This document shows positions 8,533-16,868 of a stretch of DNA of 64,000 bases, one piece after another. Origin of the DNA: Krasilnikovia cinnamomea. GTDB lineage: Bacteria; Actinomycetota; Actinomycetes; Mycobacteriales; Micromonosporaceae. Position 1 is the first letter of the stretch; every line of letters begins with the position of its first letter. The stretch covers positions 5,208,001 through 5,272,000 of the forward strand of contig NZ_SHKY01000001.1 in assembly GCF_004217545.1 (NCBI RefSeq), read 5' to 3'. Below the pieces are notes generated by a model. It searched no databases. It was not told the DNA's origin and saw nothing but the letters and a program-made list of their open reading frames with translations. Both the position numbers and the translations under genes were made by a program.

Positions 8533-10995
8533 TCAGCGGGCGCGGCCGGGGAGGAGGCGGCGGGGGCTGAAGCGGGCCATCGTGTCGCGGCCACGCCCCG
8601 CCGCGCCGATCCAGCGGGTCGAGCGGTCCGCCATCCCCATCCGCCAGCGCAGCAGGACCGACGGCGGCAGCAGCACCGCGGCGATCCGGGTGCGCCGCCG
8701 CGCCGTTCGGGCCAGGCCCTTGCGGACGTGGCCGAGCGCGTCGGTCAGCTCCCCACCCTGCAGGGGCGCCCGGGCGTACCGGGCGCGTTCCTCGGCCCGG
8801 CCGAGCAGGGCGGCCGAGTCGGCCGGCGGGCCGTCGAGCGCGGCGTCGCGGACCAGTCGCCCGGCGGTGACCCGGGGGGTCTCCGTGGGGTCCACCGGCA
8901 CCCGGTAGTCGATCATCGTGTCGACCAGCTCGTCCCAGGCGGCGTGGGCGTCCTCGCGGGCCCGTACCGTCTCGGTGGTGACCGTGACCTCGGGTGAGCC
9001 CGGCGGTCCGGTGCTCGCCGCGACCGCGGGCTCGCGGGGGATGGTGGCGTGGTGGCGGCGCCGGCGCCGCAGGGCGCGCAGTGTGGCCGGCACCAGCAGC
9101 AGCGCGACCAGCAGGGCTCCGATCGCCACGGACCACAGCGGCATCGAGGAGCCCGCATCCGGTGCGGTCGTGCCCGCCGCGCCGAGGTCGCGGTCGAGCT
9201 GGCTGCGGCCGCGGCGGTCGACGTCCTCCGGGCCAGCGGACGGGTTCACGCCGGGGGCCAGTGCCGAGCTCGACGGGGCGGCGGTCGCGGTGGGGCGGTC
9301 CACGTCGGGCGCCCAGTCGGTCCGGCTGGACCCCTGGACCCCGGCGGCGGGGGTGGCGTCGAACGGCACCCAGCCGAAGCCCTTGAGGTACACCTCGGTC
9401 CAGGCATGCAGGTTCCGGTTGGTCAGCACGTACGTGTCGCCGTCGCGGCTGCTGCCGCGCGTGAAGCCGAACGCCACCCGCGCGGGGATGCCGGCCTCCC
9501 GGACCATCCACGCCATCGCGGCCGCGTACTGCTGGCAGAAGCCGATCTTGTTCTTGAGGAACGCGGCGATGTCGGAGCCGGAGGTGCCGGACTGGGTCTG
9601 CAGGCTGTAGACGAAGCCGTTCTCCCGGGAGAAGTTCTTGTAGATCGCCATGATCTTGTCGTAGTCGGTGCGCTGGCCCTTGATCAGCTTGCCGACGAGC
9701 CTGGCCACCTGGTCGTCGCGGGGCACGGTCGTGTACTCCGTACGCAGCGGGTTGTCGCGGCCCAACGACGGGGCGGCGCGCAGGGCCGCCGGGGTCGGCC
9801 GGGCCCGTACGTAGTCGAAGGAGTACTTCTTGCCCTTGGTGGTCGTGCGGTTGGAGAAGAAGACCTGCATGGTCTGGTCGTACGACCAGCCGCCGTCGAG
9901 CTTGTCGGTGTCGACGACGGCCGAGTAGACCGGCGCGAGCGGCATGTTGAGGCTGTTGGTCACCTCGACGGTGGCGCGGTAGCGCTGGTACGCCGGCACG
10001 TCGGTGTCGGCGTCCTCCCGCGGGTCCGGCAGCCCCTTGGCCACCGGCTTGCCGCTGGGGGAGCGGTTGGTGAAGCCCTGGTCGGTCACCACGTCGGCCA
10101 CCCCGAACCGCAGGTAGAACGGGTCCGGCTCGGTGGTGGTGACCCGGACCATCTCCGTGGTGCTGCTCTGGGCGAGTTGCCCGCTCAGCGACGCGAACAG
10201 GTTGACCCGGCCGTTGCCGCCGGGGCCGAACCCGCCCGTCCCGGCGCCCGCCCCGGTCTGGGTCAGGCTCGACAGCAGCCCGTTGGACAGCCCGGGCACG
10301 GCCAGCGGCAGCAGGACGGCCGCGGCCACCCCGATCACGGCGAGGCGGCGGCCCGCGGCGGCCAGCGGCGACGGCTCCCACACGTCGACGTCGCGCCCGT
10401 CGCCGGTGAACCGGCGCCCGAAGCGGCGCACCCGGTCGACGTTGTCGGCGACGAGCAGCCACAGGAACCCGGCGGCGCCGACGATGAACGGCAGCACCGG
10501 CACGCTGTCGACGTACACGGCCACGGGTACGGAGTAGATGGCCAGCATGGGGAGCCCGGCCAGGGCGGGGCGGCGAAGTACGACCGTGATGAGGTCGACC
10601 GCGATGGCCACCGCCCCGATGCCCAGGACCGTGACGAACAGCAGGCCCTCAAGATCGGGTACGGGTACGGCGTACGCGCGGGTGTCGTTGCCCGCCTCGG
10701 CGAACAGCCGGCCGAAATGTTCCAGGGTGTCCGGCGTCGGCACCAGCGACAGCAGTTCCTCGCCGCTGGGGAACATCCAGGTGAGCACGAGCAGCAGCAC
10801 CATGATCATGCTCAGTGCCTGCGCCCAGGTGGGGAACCGCAGCGTACGGGCCAGCACGGCGGCGCCCGCGATGAGCGCCACCACGAGGACGCACTGCATG
10901 AGCCAGGTCCACGAGCTGAAGATCGCCGACAGCGGCGCGGCGGCCAGCAGGGTGGCCGTGGCCGCGACGATGCCGAGCCGGCGGCGCCCGTTCAT
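8533..10995 (-). CDS. Membrane-anchored transglutaminase-like protein (TgpA/DUF3488 type)
   Basis: A protein of 820 aa. The N-terminal 200 residues hold about six hydrophobic segments (LLAAAPLSAIFSSW, MQCVLVVALIAGAAVLA, LSMIMVLLLVLTW and others). A large extracytoplasmic transglutaminase core follows, with the catalytic Cys in KIGFCQQYAAAMAWM, the His in NLHAWTEVYLKG and the Asp in VPFDATPAAG. One further membrane segment (SVAIGALLVALLLVPAT) precedes a cytoplasmic tail. The start ATG at 10995 overlaps the DUF58 stop. Proteins of this type sit in an operon with a MoxR ATPase and a DUF58 protein, as here; the enzymatic substrate is not established. Confidence 0.9.
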   Translation of the reverse strand: MNGRRRLGIVAATATLLAAAPLSAIFSSWTWLMQCVLVVALIAGAAVLARTLRFPTWAQALSMIMVLLLVLTWMFPSGEELLSLVPTPDTLEHFGRLFAEAGNDTRAYAVPVPDLEGLLFVTVLGIGAVAIAVDLITVVLRRPALAGLPMLAIYSVPVAVYVDSVPVLPFIVGAAGFLWLLVADNVDRVRRFGRRFTGDGRDVDVWEPSPLAAAGRRLAVIGVAAAVLLPLAVPGLSNGLLSSLTQTGAGAGTGGFGPGGNGRVNLFASLSGQLAQSSTTEMVRVTTTEPDPFYLRFGVADVVTDQGFTNRSPSGKPVAKGLPDPREDADTDVPAYQRYRATVEVTNSLNMPLAPVYSAVVDTDKLDGGWSYDQTMQVFFSNRTTTKGKKYSFDYVRARPTPAALRAAPSLGRDNPLRTEYTTVPRDDQVARLVGKLIKGQRTDYDKIMAIYKNFSRENGFVYSLQTQSGTSGSDIAAFLKNKIGFCQQYAAAMAWMVREAGIPARVAFGFTRGSSRDGDTYVLTNRNLHAWTEVYLKGFGWVPFDATPAAGVQGSSRTDWAPDVDRPTATAAPSSSALAPGVNPSAGPEDVDRRGRSQLDRDLGAAGTTAPDAGSSMPLWSVAIGALLVALLLVPATLRALRRRRRHHATIPREPAVAASTGPPGSPEVTVTTETVRAREDAHAAWDELVDTMIDYRVPVDPTETPRVTAGRLVRDAALDGPPADSAALLGRAEERARYARAPLQGGELTDALGHVRKGLARTARRRTRIAAVLLPPSVLLRWRMGMADRSTRWIGAAGRGRDTMARFSPRRLLPGRAR

Positions 10996-12290
10996 CGCAC
11001 GCCCCCGGCCACGGTCTCGGCCATCGCGGCGCGCCACGCGAAGCCCTGCGACCCGCGGGCGGTCGCCGGCCACAGCGCGGGCAGCCCGTCGCCGTGCGCC
11101 ACGGGCACGGAACGCCAGCCGCTGCGCACCAGCGCGAGGGCGCAGGCGGCGTGCGCCTTGTCGGCCTCGGCGCGGTCCTGCTCGCTCATGCTGACCCAGG
11201 TGGTGCTGTCGATCGCGAAGCCGATGCAGGTGGCGCCGTTGCCGCGCAGCCCGCTGAGCACCTCCGCCTCGGGCACGGTCAGCGAGCCGAACAGGCCGAT
11301 CACGAGGCCGCCGTCGGAGCGGCGGCGCACCTGTTCGACCAGCGTCGAGATGTCGCCGGCCTGCGTGAGTTCGACGTCGGCGAGGGTGTCCAGGATGAGC
11401 CCCTCGCCGTCGGTCGCGTCGACGTCGACGCCGGAGCCGGTGACCAGGCGCAGCTTGTACCCGGACTGGCGCAGGTGCACCGCGATGCTGGCGGCCGCCG
11501 AGACGGCCCATTCGAAGCTGGCGGTCGGCCCCTCGCCGCGGTGGGCGTAGAGCCGGGTGTCCAGCACGACCGTGGCCCGGCTCTCCCAGGGCTGCTCCTC
11601 GCGGCGCACCATCAGCTCACCGGTACGGGCGGTGGAGCGCCAGTGCACGCGGCGCAGGTCGTCGCCGCGCCGGTACTCGCGGGTGGCGGCGTCGTCCTCG
11701 CCGTGCACCGCCACGGAGCGGGCCCGGCTCTCCCCGGTGCCGTTGTACTCGCCCGCCAGCCGCACCGAGGGCAGCGCCACCACCTGCGGGATCACGGTGA
11801 GCTTGTCGACGCTGGGGAAGGAGCGGGTCAGCTCGCACAGCCCGAACGGGTCGGTCAGCCGGATCACCAGCGGGCCGATCGCGTACCGCCCGCGCACGTC
11901 GGCGCGCACCGTGTACGCCACCGAGCTGGCCTGGTGGGCGCCGAGGCGTTCCAGCACGACCCGGGGGCGGCTGCCCAGTGCGTACGGCAGCCGGTCCTCC
12001 AGCATCAGGGTGCCGGTGGGCAGGCGGGACAGGTTCTGCAGGCGCAGGATCACCCGGGCGCTGGTGCCGACCGGGGTGCGGCCGGGGTCCAGCGAGCGGG
12101 TGCAGGCCAGCTTGTACCGGCTGCGCCCGACGTACGCGGCGGCCAGCAGCGGTAGCGCGGCCAGCAGCACCGAGACCCGCAGCAGGTCCCGTTCGCCGAG
12201 CACGAACGCGGAGACCGCCGCGGCCGCCGCGGCGGCCAGGAACGAACGGCCTCTGGTCGTCAAGCCCCGGAGGGCTTCCCGCATGCTCAT
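10992..12290 (-). CDS. DUF58 domain protein
   Basis: A protein of 432 aa. Two adjacent hydrophobic segments near the N-terminus (SFLAAAAAAAVSAFVLG and LLRVSVLLAALPLLAAAYVG) precede a beta-rich region (RYAIGPLVIRLTDPFGLCE) and the DUF58 signature YRRGDDLRRVHWRSTARTG. A von Willebrand A-like segment follows (ATVVLDTRLYAH). It overlaps the MoxR gene upstream and the transglutaminase gene downstream by 4 bases each. Family knowledge links MoxR-DUF58 pairs to assembly or maturation of membrane-associated complexes; the client protein here is unknown. Confidence 0.9.
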   Translation of the reverse strand: MSMREALRGLTTRGRSFLAAAAAAAVSAFVLGERDLLRVSVLLAALPLLAAAYVGRSRYKLACTRSLDPGRTPVGTSARVILRLQNLSRLPTGTLMLEDRLPYALGSRPRVVLERLGAHQASSVAYTVRADVRGRYAIGPLVIRLTDPFGLCELTRSFPSVDKLTVIPQVVALPSVRLAGEYNGTGESRARSVAVHGEDDAATREYRRGDDLRRVHWRSTARTGELMVRREEQPWESRATVVLDTRLYAHRGEGPTASFEWAVSAAASIAVHLRQSGYKLRLVTGSGVDVDATDGEGLILDTLADVELTQAGDISTLVEQVRRRSDGGLVIGLFGSLTVPEAEVLSGLRGNGATCIGFAIDSTTWVSMSEQDRAEADKAHAACALALVRSGWRSVPVAHGDGLPALWPATARGSQGFAWRAAMAETVAGGVR

Positions 12291-13336
12291 CGCCCCCGGG
12301 AGTCGAAGTGCGCCCGGCCGTCACCGGCGGTGCGGGTGTCGTACGGCGAGCGCGCCCGGTCATGCGGCAGCGGCAGCCGGTGCACGATCTCGGCCACGAT
12401 GGCGTCGGTGGTGCGCCGGTTCAGCTGGGCGTCCGCGGTGGGGATGATGCGGTGCGCCAGCACCGGGACGGCCAGCGCCTGCAGGTCGTCGGGCAGGACG
12501 TAGTCGCGGCCCTCCAGGGCGGCGACGGCCTTGGCGGTGCGCAGCAGTTGCAGGGTGCAGCGGGGCGAGGCGCCCAGGCGGATCTCGGGGGCCTCCCGGG
12601 TCGCGGTGACCAGGGCGATCGCGTACTGCTGGACCGCGTCGGCGGCGTGTACGTCGCGCACCGTGGCGATCAGGCGGCGCACCAGGGCGGCGTCCGCGAC
12701 CGGCCGGAGGCTGTTCAGCGGGTCCACGGCGCCGTGGCCGCCCAGCATGGCCAGCTCGGCGCGCGGGTCCGGGTAGCCCATGGCGATGCGGGCGGTGAAC
12801 CGGTCGCGCTGCGCCTCGGGCAGCGGGTACGTGCCCTCCATCTCCATCGGGTTCTGGGTGGCGATGACCATGAACGGCGACTGCAGCTCGTACGTGGTGC
12901 CGTCGACCGTGACCTGCCGCTCCTCCATGCACTCCAGCAGGGCGGACTGGGTCTTCGGCGAGGCCCGGTTGATCTCGTCGCCGACCACGAGGTTGGCGAA
13001 GACCGCGCCCGGTTTGAACTCGAAGTCCCGGGTTTCCTGGTTGTACACGCTGACGCCCGTAACATCACTGGGCAGCAGGTCCGGGGTGAACTGGATGCGG
13101 CGTACGGAGCAGTCGATGGAGCGGGCGAGCGCCTTGGCGAGTTTCGTCTTCCCGACGCCGGGCACGTCCTCGATCAGCAGGTGGCCCTCCGCCAGGAGCA
13201 CGGCGAGCGCCAGCCGGACCGTCGCGCTTTTGCCCTCGATGACCTGTTCGATGTTGGCCATGATGGCTTCGCTGGCGACGCGGAACTCATCGCTCGACAG
13301 CGGGCCGCCGGGCTGGTCCCAGGTTGGCGTTGTCAC
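12287..13336 (-). CDS. MoxR-family AAA+ ATPase
   Basis: A protein of 349 aa. Walker A is EDVPGVGKTKLAKAL and Walker B is VVGDEINRASPKTQSALLECM. Sensor 1 is FMVIATQNPMEMEGTYPLPEAQRDRF, the MoxR hallmark. It is likely the chaperone-like ATPase that acts on the two membrane proteins encoded downstream. The start is GTG 13336, chosen because GGAGGAG lies 4 bases upstream; an in-frame ATG at 13486 would add 50 residues of non-conserved sequence. It is the first gene of a three-gene overlapping operon. Confidence 0.93.
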   Translation of the reverse strand: MTTPTWDQPGGPLSSDEFRVASEAIMANIEQVIEGKSATVRLALAVLLAEGHLLIEDVPGVGKTKLAKALARSIDCSVRRIQFTPDLLPSDVTGVSVYNQETRDFEFKPGAVFANLVVGDEINRASPKTQSALLECMEERQVTVDGTTYELQSPFMVIATQNPMEMEGTYPLPEAQRDRFTARIAMGYPDPRAELAMLGGHGAVDPLNSLRPVADAALVRRLIATVRDVHAADAVQQYAIALVTATREAPEIRLGASPRCTLQLLRTAKAVAALEGRDYVLPDDLQALAVPVLAHRIIPTADAQLNRRTTDAIVAEIVHRLPLPHDRARSPYDTRTAGDGRAHFDSRGR

Positions 13337-13500
13337 GGGCCTCCTCCAAGTACGTTCATGCCCTCCCCGTGCTCTTACGCAGAGGAGGACCCGAAGGTTC
13401 GCGGGCTCCGGCGCTCGCCGCCCGTTCTCACAGGTTATCCCGGCCGCGACACCCCGCCGACCCGGTCGAACGGGCCCCTTACGCATTGTGATTATCCGGA
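13337..13500. other. Divergent gap upstream of the MoxR operon and the first M36 gene
   Basis: No coding sequence is evident. This gap must hold the MoxR operon promoter on the - strand and the upstream part of the M36 promoter on the + strand. I could not pick out convincing -10/-35 pairs for the MoxR side. Confidence 0.5.
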
Positions 13501-13665
13501 TACGTATATCGACTGAGTAAAGAAACGGACATCGGTCTAGTTATATTTTCCGATCTCCATGATCGTCCCATCCACGGGCCACAAGACGTGGGGTGGGGAT
13601 CCGGCGCGGAGGTTATGGGACTCGGCGGGCGGCACCACCTGAGCCCGGCCGAGAGGGGCCTTTGA
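13501..13665 (+). promoter_or_regulatory. Conserved leader/promoter block of the first M36 gene
   Basis: This roughly 165-nt block aligns with the blocks before the second and third M36 genes. Shared elements in order are: an AT-rich ACGTATATCGACTnnGTAAAGAAA-like core at 13502-13524; a GGCCACA...CGTGGGGTGG hairpin motif near 13580-13598; a CCACC near 13636 able to pair with the earlier GGTGG; and GCCCGGCCGAGAGGGGCC at the ribosome binding site, ending just before ATG 13666. Confidence 0.55.
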
Positions 13666-16584
13666 ATGAAACCGTTGTCAGCACCGTCGCTGAACCGGCG
13701 GTGGGGGGCAGCAGCCGCCGGTGTCGTCCTGCTCGCGGGGCTACTCCCCGCCCAGGCGAGCGCCGCACCGCAAGCCCGGGGCGCCGTCGGCGCCGCCGAC
13801 CAGAACGCCAAGGGTGAGGAACTCGCCAACTACGACTCCCGGAGCGCGCTGACCGCGCCCGCCCGGCCCACCGTGACCGGCGAGGCCGCGGGCCTGGCCG
13901 CCAAGCGCCTGGCCGCCGCGGCCAAGCCCGGCAGCCCGCCGCGCAAGCTGCGCGACCAGCTCGGCGTGCAGGGCATCGTCGACATCGACGGCGCCACGGG
14001 TACGCCGCGCCGCGTCGCCAAGCTCGACGGCTTCCTGACCGGCGCCAGCCGCAAGAAGCCGGCGACGATCGCGCTGGACTACGTCAAGGCGCATTCCGAC
14101 GTCTTCGGCCTCAGCGCCACCGCCGTCGACCAGTTGCAGCTGCGCAAGGACTACGTCGACATCGCGGGCACCCACCACCTCAGCTTCGTCCAGAGCGTGG
14201 ACGGCGTGCCGGTGTTCGGCAACGGCCTCAAGGCGCACGTCGCCAAGGACGGCCGCCTCGTGCAGGTGGACGGCTCGCCGCTGGCGGTGTTGCCGAACAG
14301 CACCGGCGGCAGCAAGCTCACCGCGGCCAAGGCCCGCGAGGCGGCCGTGCAGAACGTGCTCGGTGACTCCGCCGCCAAGGCCACCTCCGCGGCGGCCGGG
14401 CCGACCAGGACCACCGCCTTCACCGACGGCGGCAACGCCCAGCTGGTCATGTTCCAGACCGCGACCGGCCCCCGCCTGGCGTGGCGGGTCGTCACCGTCG
14501 ACGAGGGCTACGTGCACGTCGTCGACGCGGCCGACGGCACCGTGCTGTACCGGCAGAGCACCGTGCAGCACGACAGCGGCTCGGTGTTCCCGAACTACCC
14601 GGGTGCCCCCGCCGGCGGCAAGCAGGTCACCGTCGACCTCGGCAAGTGGCTGCCGAACAACTCGCCGCGGCTGGCCGGCAACGTCGCGCACGTCTGGTCC
14701 GACGTCGACGACGACAACAAGGCGAGCGCGAGCGAGGAGATCGCCCCGTCCGGCAAGCGCAGCTGGAACTTCCCCTTCACCGACTTCAGCACCGCTGCCG
14801 CGGACACGGGCTGCACCGCCGCGTTCCCGTGCTCGTGGGACCCGAAGACGCCGAACTCGTGGCAGAAGAACCGGGCGCAGAACGCCGTCCAGCTCTACTA
14901 CTTCCTCGGTCTGTGGCACGACCACCTGAAGGCCGCCCCGATCGGCTTCACCCGGTCCGCGGGCAACTTCGAGGCCGTCGACGACGACGCGGTGCAGGGT
15001 CACACCATGGACGGTGCAAACACCGCCAACGGGCTGCCCGACCCGCGGCACGTCAACAACGCGAACATGAACACCCCGCCGGACGGCATCAAGCCGACCA
15101 TGCAGATGTACCTGTTCCGGCCGGTCGAGAACGGCCCGTTCATCGCGGGCAACTCCGGCGACGACGCGGACATCGTGTTCCACGAGTACACCCACGGCCT
15201 GTCCAACCGCCTCGTGGTCGACGCCGCCGGGGTCTCCACCCTCGGCTCGATCCAGGCCGGTTCCATGGGTGAGGCGTGGAGCGACTGGTACGCCCTGGAC
15301 TACCTGGTGGGCAAGGGCCTGGAGAAGGACACCAGCAAGGTCGGTGACCTGCGCATCGGCCGCTACGTCGGCAAGGGCCAGAACCTGATCCGTACCGCGC
15401 CGGTGGACTGCCCCGTCGGCACCACCTCCGAGGACTGCGCCGGCACCCCGGGCGCCGGCCCCGGCGGCTACACGTACGGCGACTTCGGCAAGATCGCGGG
15501 TCGGCCGGAGGTGCACGCGGACGGTGAGATCTGGGCCCAGACCCTGTGGGACCTGCGTACCGCGATCGGCAGCAAGAAGGCGCGGTCCCTGGTGACCCGG
15601 GCGATGGAGCTGTCCCCGGCCAACCCGTCCTTCCTGGACCAGCGCAACTCGATCCTGCAGGCCGACACGGTCGTCAACGGCGGCAAGCTGAGCGCCAAGA
15701 TCTGGAGCGTGTTCGCCAAGCGTGGCATGGGCTACTTCGCCGGTGCCATCGACGGCGACGACTTCCAGCCGGTCGAGGACTTCTCCCTGCCGCCGGCGTC
15801 CGACACCCCGCGCGGCACGCTGTCCGGCAAGGTGAACGACGCGCTGAGCAAGGCTCCGCTGGCCGGTGTGGTCGTCGGATTCGGTGGGCATGCGTCCGGC
15901 TTCGCCGGTGACTACGTGGCGACCACCGCGGCGGACGGCACGTACACGATCACCGGCATCCTGCCGGGCACGTACCCGAAGGTCTTCGCGCGGATGCCGG
16001 GCTACGACACGGAGTCGCGGACGGTGTCGGTGGCGGCACGGGCCAACGCGGCCGACTGGACGCTGCGCCGCAACTGGGCGTCGACCGGCGGTGGCAGCAA
16101 GGTGGGCTCGTTCACCGGCGTCGACTACACCGAGTACGGCTGTGGTCCGGCCGCGCTGTTCGACCAGTCTCTGGGCGCCGGGTGGGTTTCCGACGCCAAG
16201 CTCCTGCAGACGCCCGGCACGGCGATCGAGCCGCGCACGGTCGTGCTGGAGCTGCCGAAGGCGGTCGACGTCACGGAGCTGACGATCAACCCGACCGCGG
16301 CCTGCGGCGACGCCGGCAGCGCCTCCACCGGTGACTACCGGCTGGAGACGTCGACCGACGGCGTCACCTGGACCGTGGGTTCGCAGGGCCACTTCACCCC
16401 CGCCGACCGCAAGGTCAACACGGTGGCGCTGGCGGCCGGCAGCGCCACCGGCGTGAAGTTCCTGCGCTACACGATGCTCAGCACTCAGGTCGCCGACGTG
16501 CAGGGCACGTGCCCGGGCAACTTCAGCGGGTGTGAGGACGTCGACTCCACCGAGATCGGGGTGTACGGCAACCCCGTGGGCTGA
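13666..16584 (+). CDS. Secreted M36 (fungalysin-like) zinc metalloprotease, copy 1
   Basis: A protein of 972 aa. It starts with a signal peptide (NRRWGAAAAGVVLLAGLLPA, then AQASA with likely cleavage near residue 33). A fungalysin/thermolysin-type propeptide follows (YVKAHSDVFGLS... THHLSFVQSVDGVPVFGNGL). The M36 catalytic domain carries the zinc motif HEYTH (H506, E507, H510) and the downstream Glu in GSMGEAWSDWY. C-terminal parts are a beta-sandwich carboxypeptidase-regulatory-like domain (RGTLSGKVNDALSKAPLAG) and a discoidin-like domain (about 800-970). It should be secreted as an inactive zymogen and degrade extracellular protein. It has its own leader and terminator, so it is probably monocistronic. 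Confidence 0.92.
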   Translation: MKPLSAPSLNRRWGAAAAGVVLLAGLLPAQASAAPQARGAVGAADQNAKGEELANYDSRSALTAPARPTVTGEAAGLAAKRLAAAAKPGSPPRKLRDQLGVQGIVDIDGATGTPRRVAKLDGFLTGASRKKPATIALDYVKAHSDVFGLSATAVDQLQLRKDYVDIAGTHHLSFVQSVDGVPVFGNGLKAHVAKDGRLVQVDGSPLAVLPNSTGGSKLTAAKAREAAVQNVLGDSAAKATSAAAGPTRTTAFTDGGNAQLVMFQTATGPRLAWRVVTVDEGYVHVVDAADGTVLYRQSTVQHDSGSVFPNYPGAPAGGKQVTVDLGKWLPNNSPRLAGNVAHVWSDVDDDNKASASEEIAPSGKRSWNFPFTDFSTAAADTGCTAAFPCSWDPKTPNSWQKNRAQNAVQLYYFLGLWHDHLKAAPIGFTRSAGNFEAVDDDAVQGHTMDGANTANGLPDPRHVNNANMNTPPDGIKPTMQMYLFRPVENGPFIAGNSGDDADIVFHEYTHGLSNRLVVDAAGVSTLGSIQAGSMGEAWSDWYALDYLVGKGLEKDTSKVGDLRIGRYVGKGQNLIRTAPVDCPVGTTSEDCAGTPGAGPGGYTYGDFGKIAGRPEVHADGEIWAQTLWDLRTAIGSKKARSLVTRAMELSPANPSFLDQRNSILQADTVVNGGKLSAKIWSVFAKRGMGYFAGAIDGDDFQPVEDFSLPPASDTPRGTLSGKVNDALSKAPLAGVVVGFGGHASGFAGDYVATTAADGTYTITGILPGTYPKVFARMPGYDTESRTVSVAARANAADWTLRRNWASTGGGSKVGSFTGVDYTEYGCGPAALFDQSLGAGWVSDAKLLQTPGTAIEPRTVVLELPKAVDVTELTINPTAACGDAGSASTGDYRLETSTDGVTWTVGSQGHFTPADRKVNTVALAAGSATGVKFLRYTMLSTQVADVQGTCPGNFSGCEDVDSTEIGVYGNPVG

Positions 16585-16594
16585 GTCTGTCCAA

Positions 16595-16638
16595 GGCGCT
16601 CCGGTCGTCCGTCTCCTTCGGACGGCCGGGGCGCTTTG
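16595..16638 (+). terminator. Terminator after M36 copy 1
   Basis: A long stem (GCGCTCCGGTCGTCCG at 16596-16611 against 16619-16634, with two G-U pairs) is followed by TTTG. Its sequence differs from the terminators of copies 2 and 3. Confidence 0.8.
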
Positions 16639-16705
16639 CCGTTGCTGGCCGTGATTGGCCGTGTGCGCAGCGCTTCATCCCATTACCGGGCGTCATGTCA
16701 TTGTC

Positions 16706-16868
16706 ACGAATATCGACTAGGTAACGAACTCGATAACGGTCTAGTTATCTCCGCTCATGGAGATGAACATCACCCATCGACTGGCCACAACGTGAGGTGG
16801 TTCCGGCGCGGGGGCGTGAAGGCTCGGCGGGCGGTGCCACCTGGAGCCCGGCCGAGAGGGGCCTTTGA
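16706..16868 (+). promoter_or_regulatory. Conserved leader/promoter block of the second M36 gene
   Basis: This block has the same arrangement as the one before copy 1: an ACGAATATCGACTAGGTAAC core at 16706-16725, then TCTAGTTAT (also in copy 1), a GGCCACAACGTGAGGTGG hairpin motif, a CCACC that can pair with that GGTGG, and GAGAGGGGCC before ATG 16869. Spacing to the start codon is within a few bases of copy 1. Confidence 0.55.
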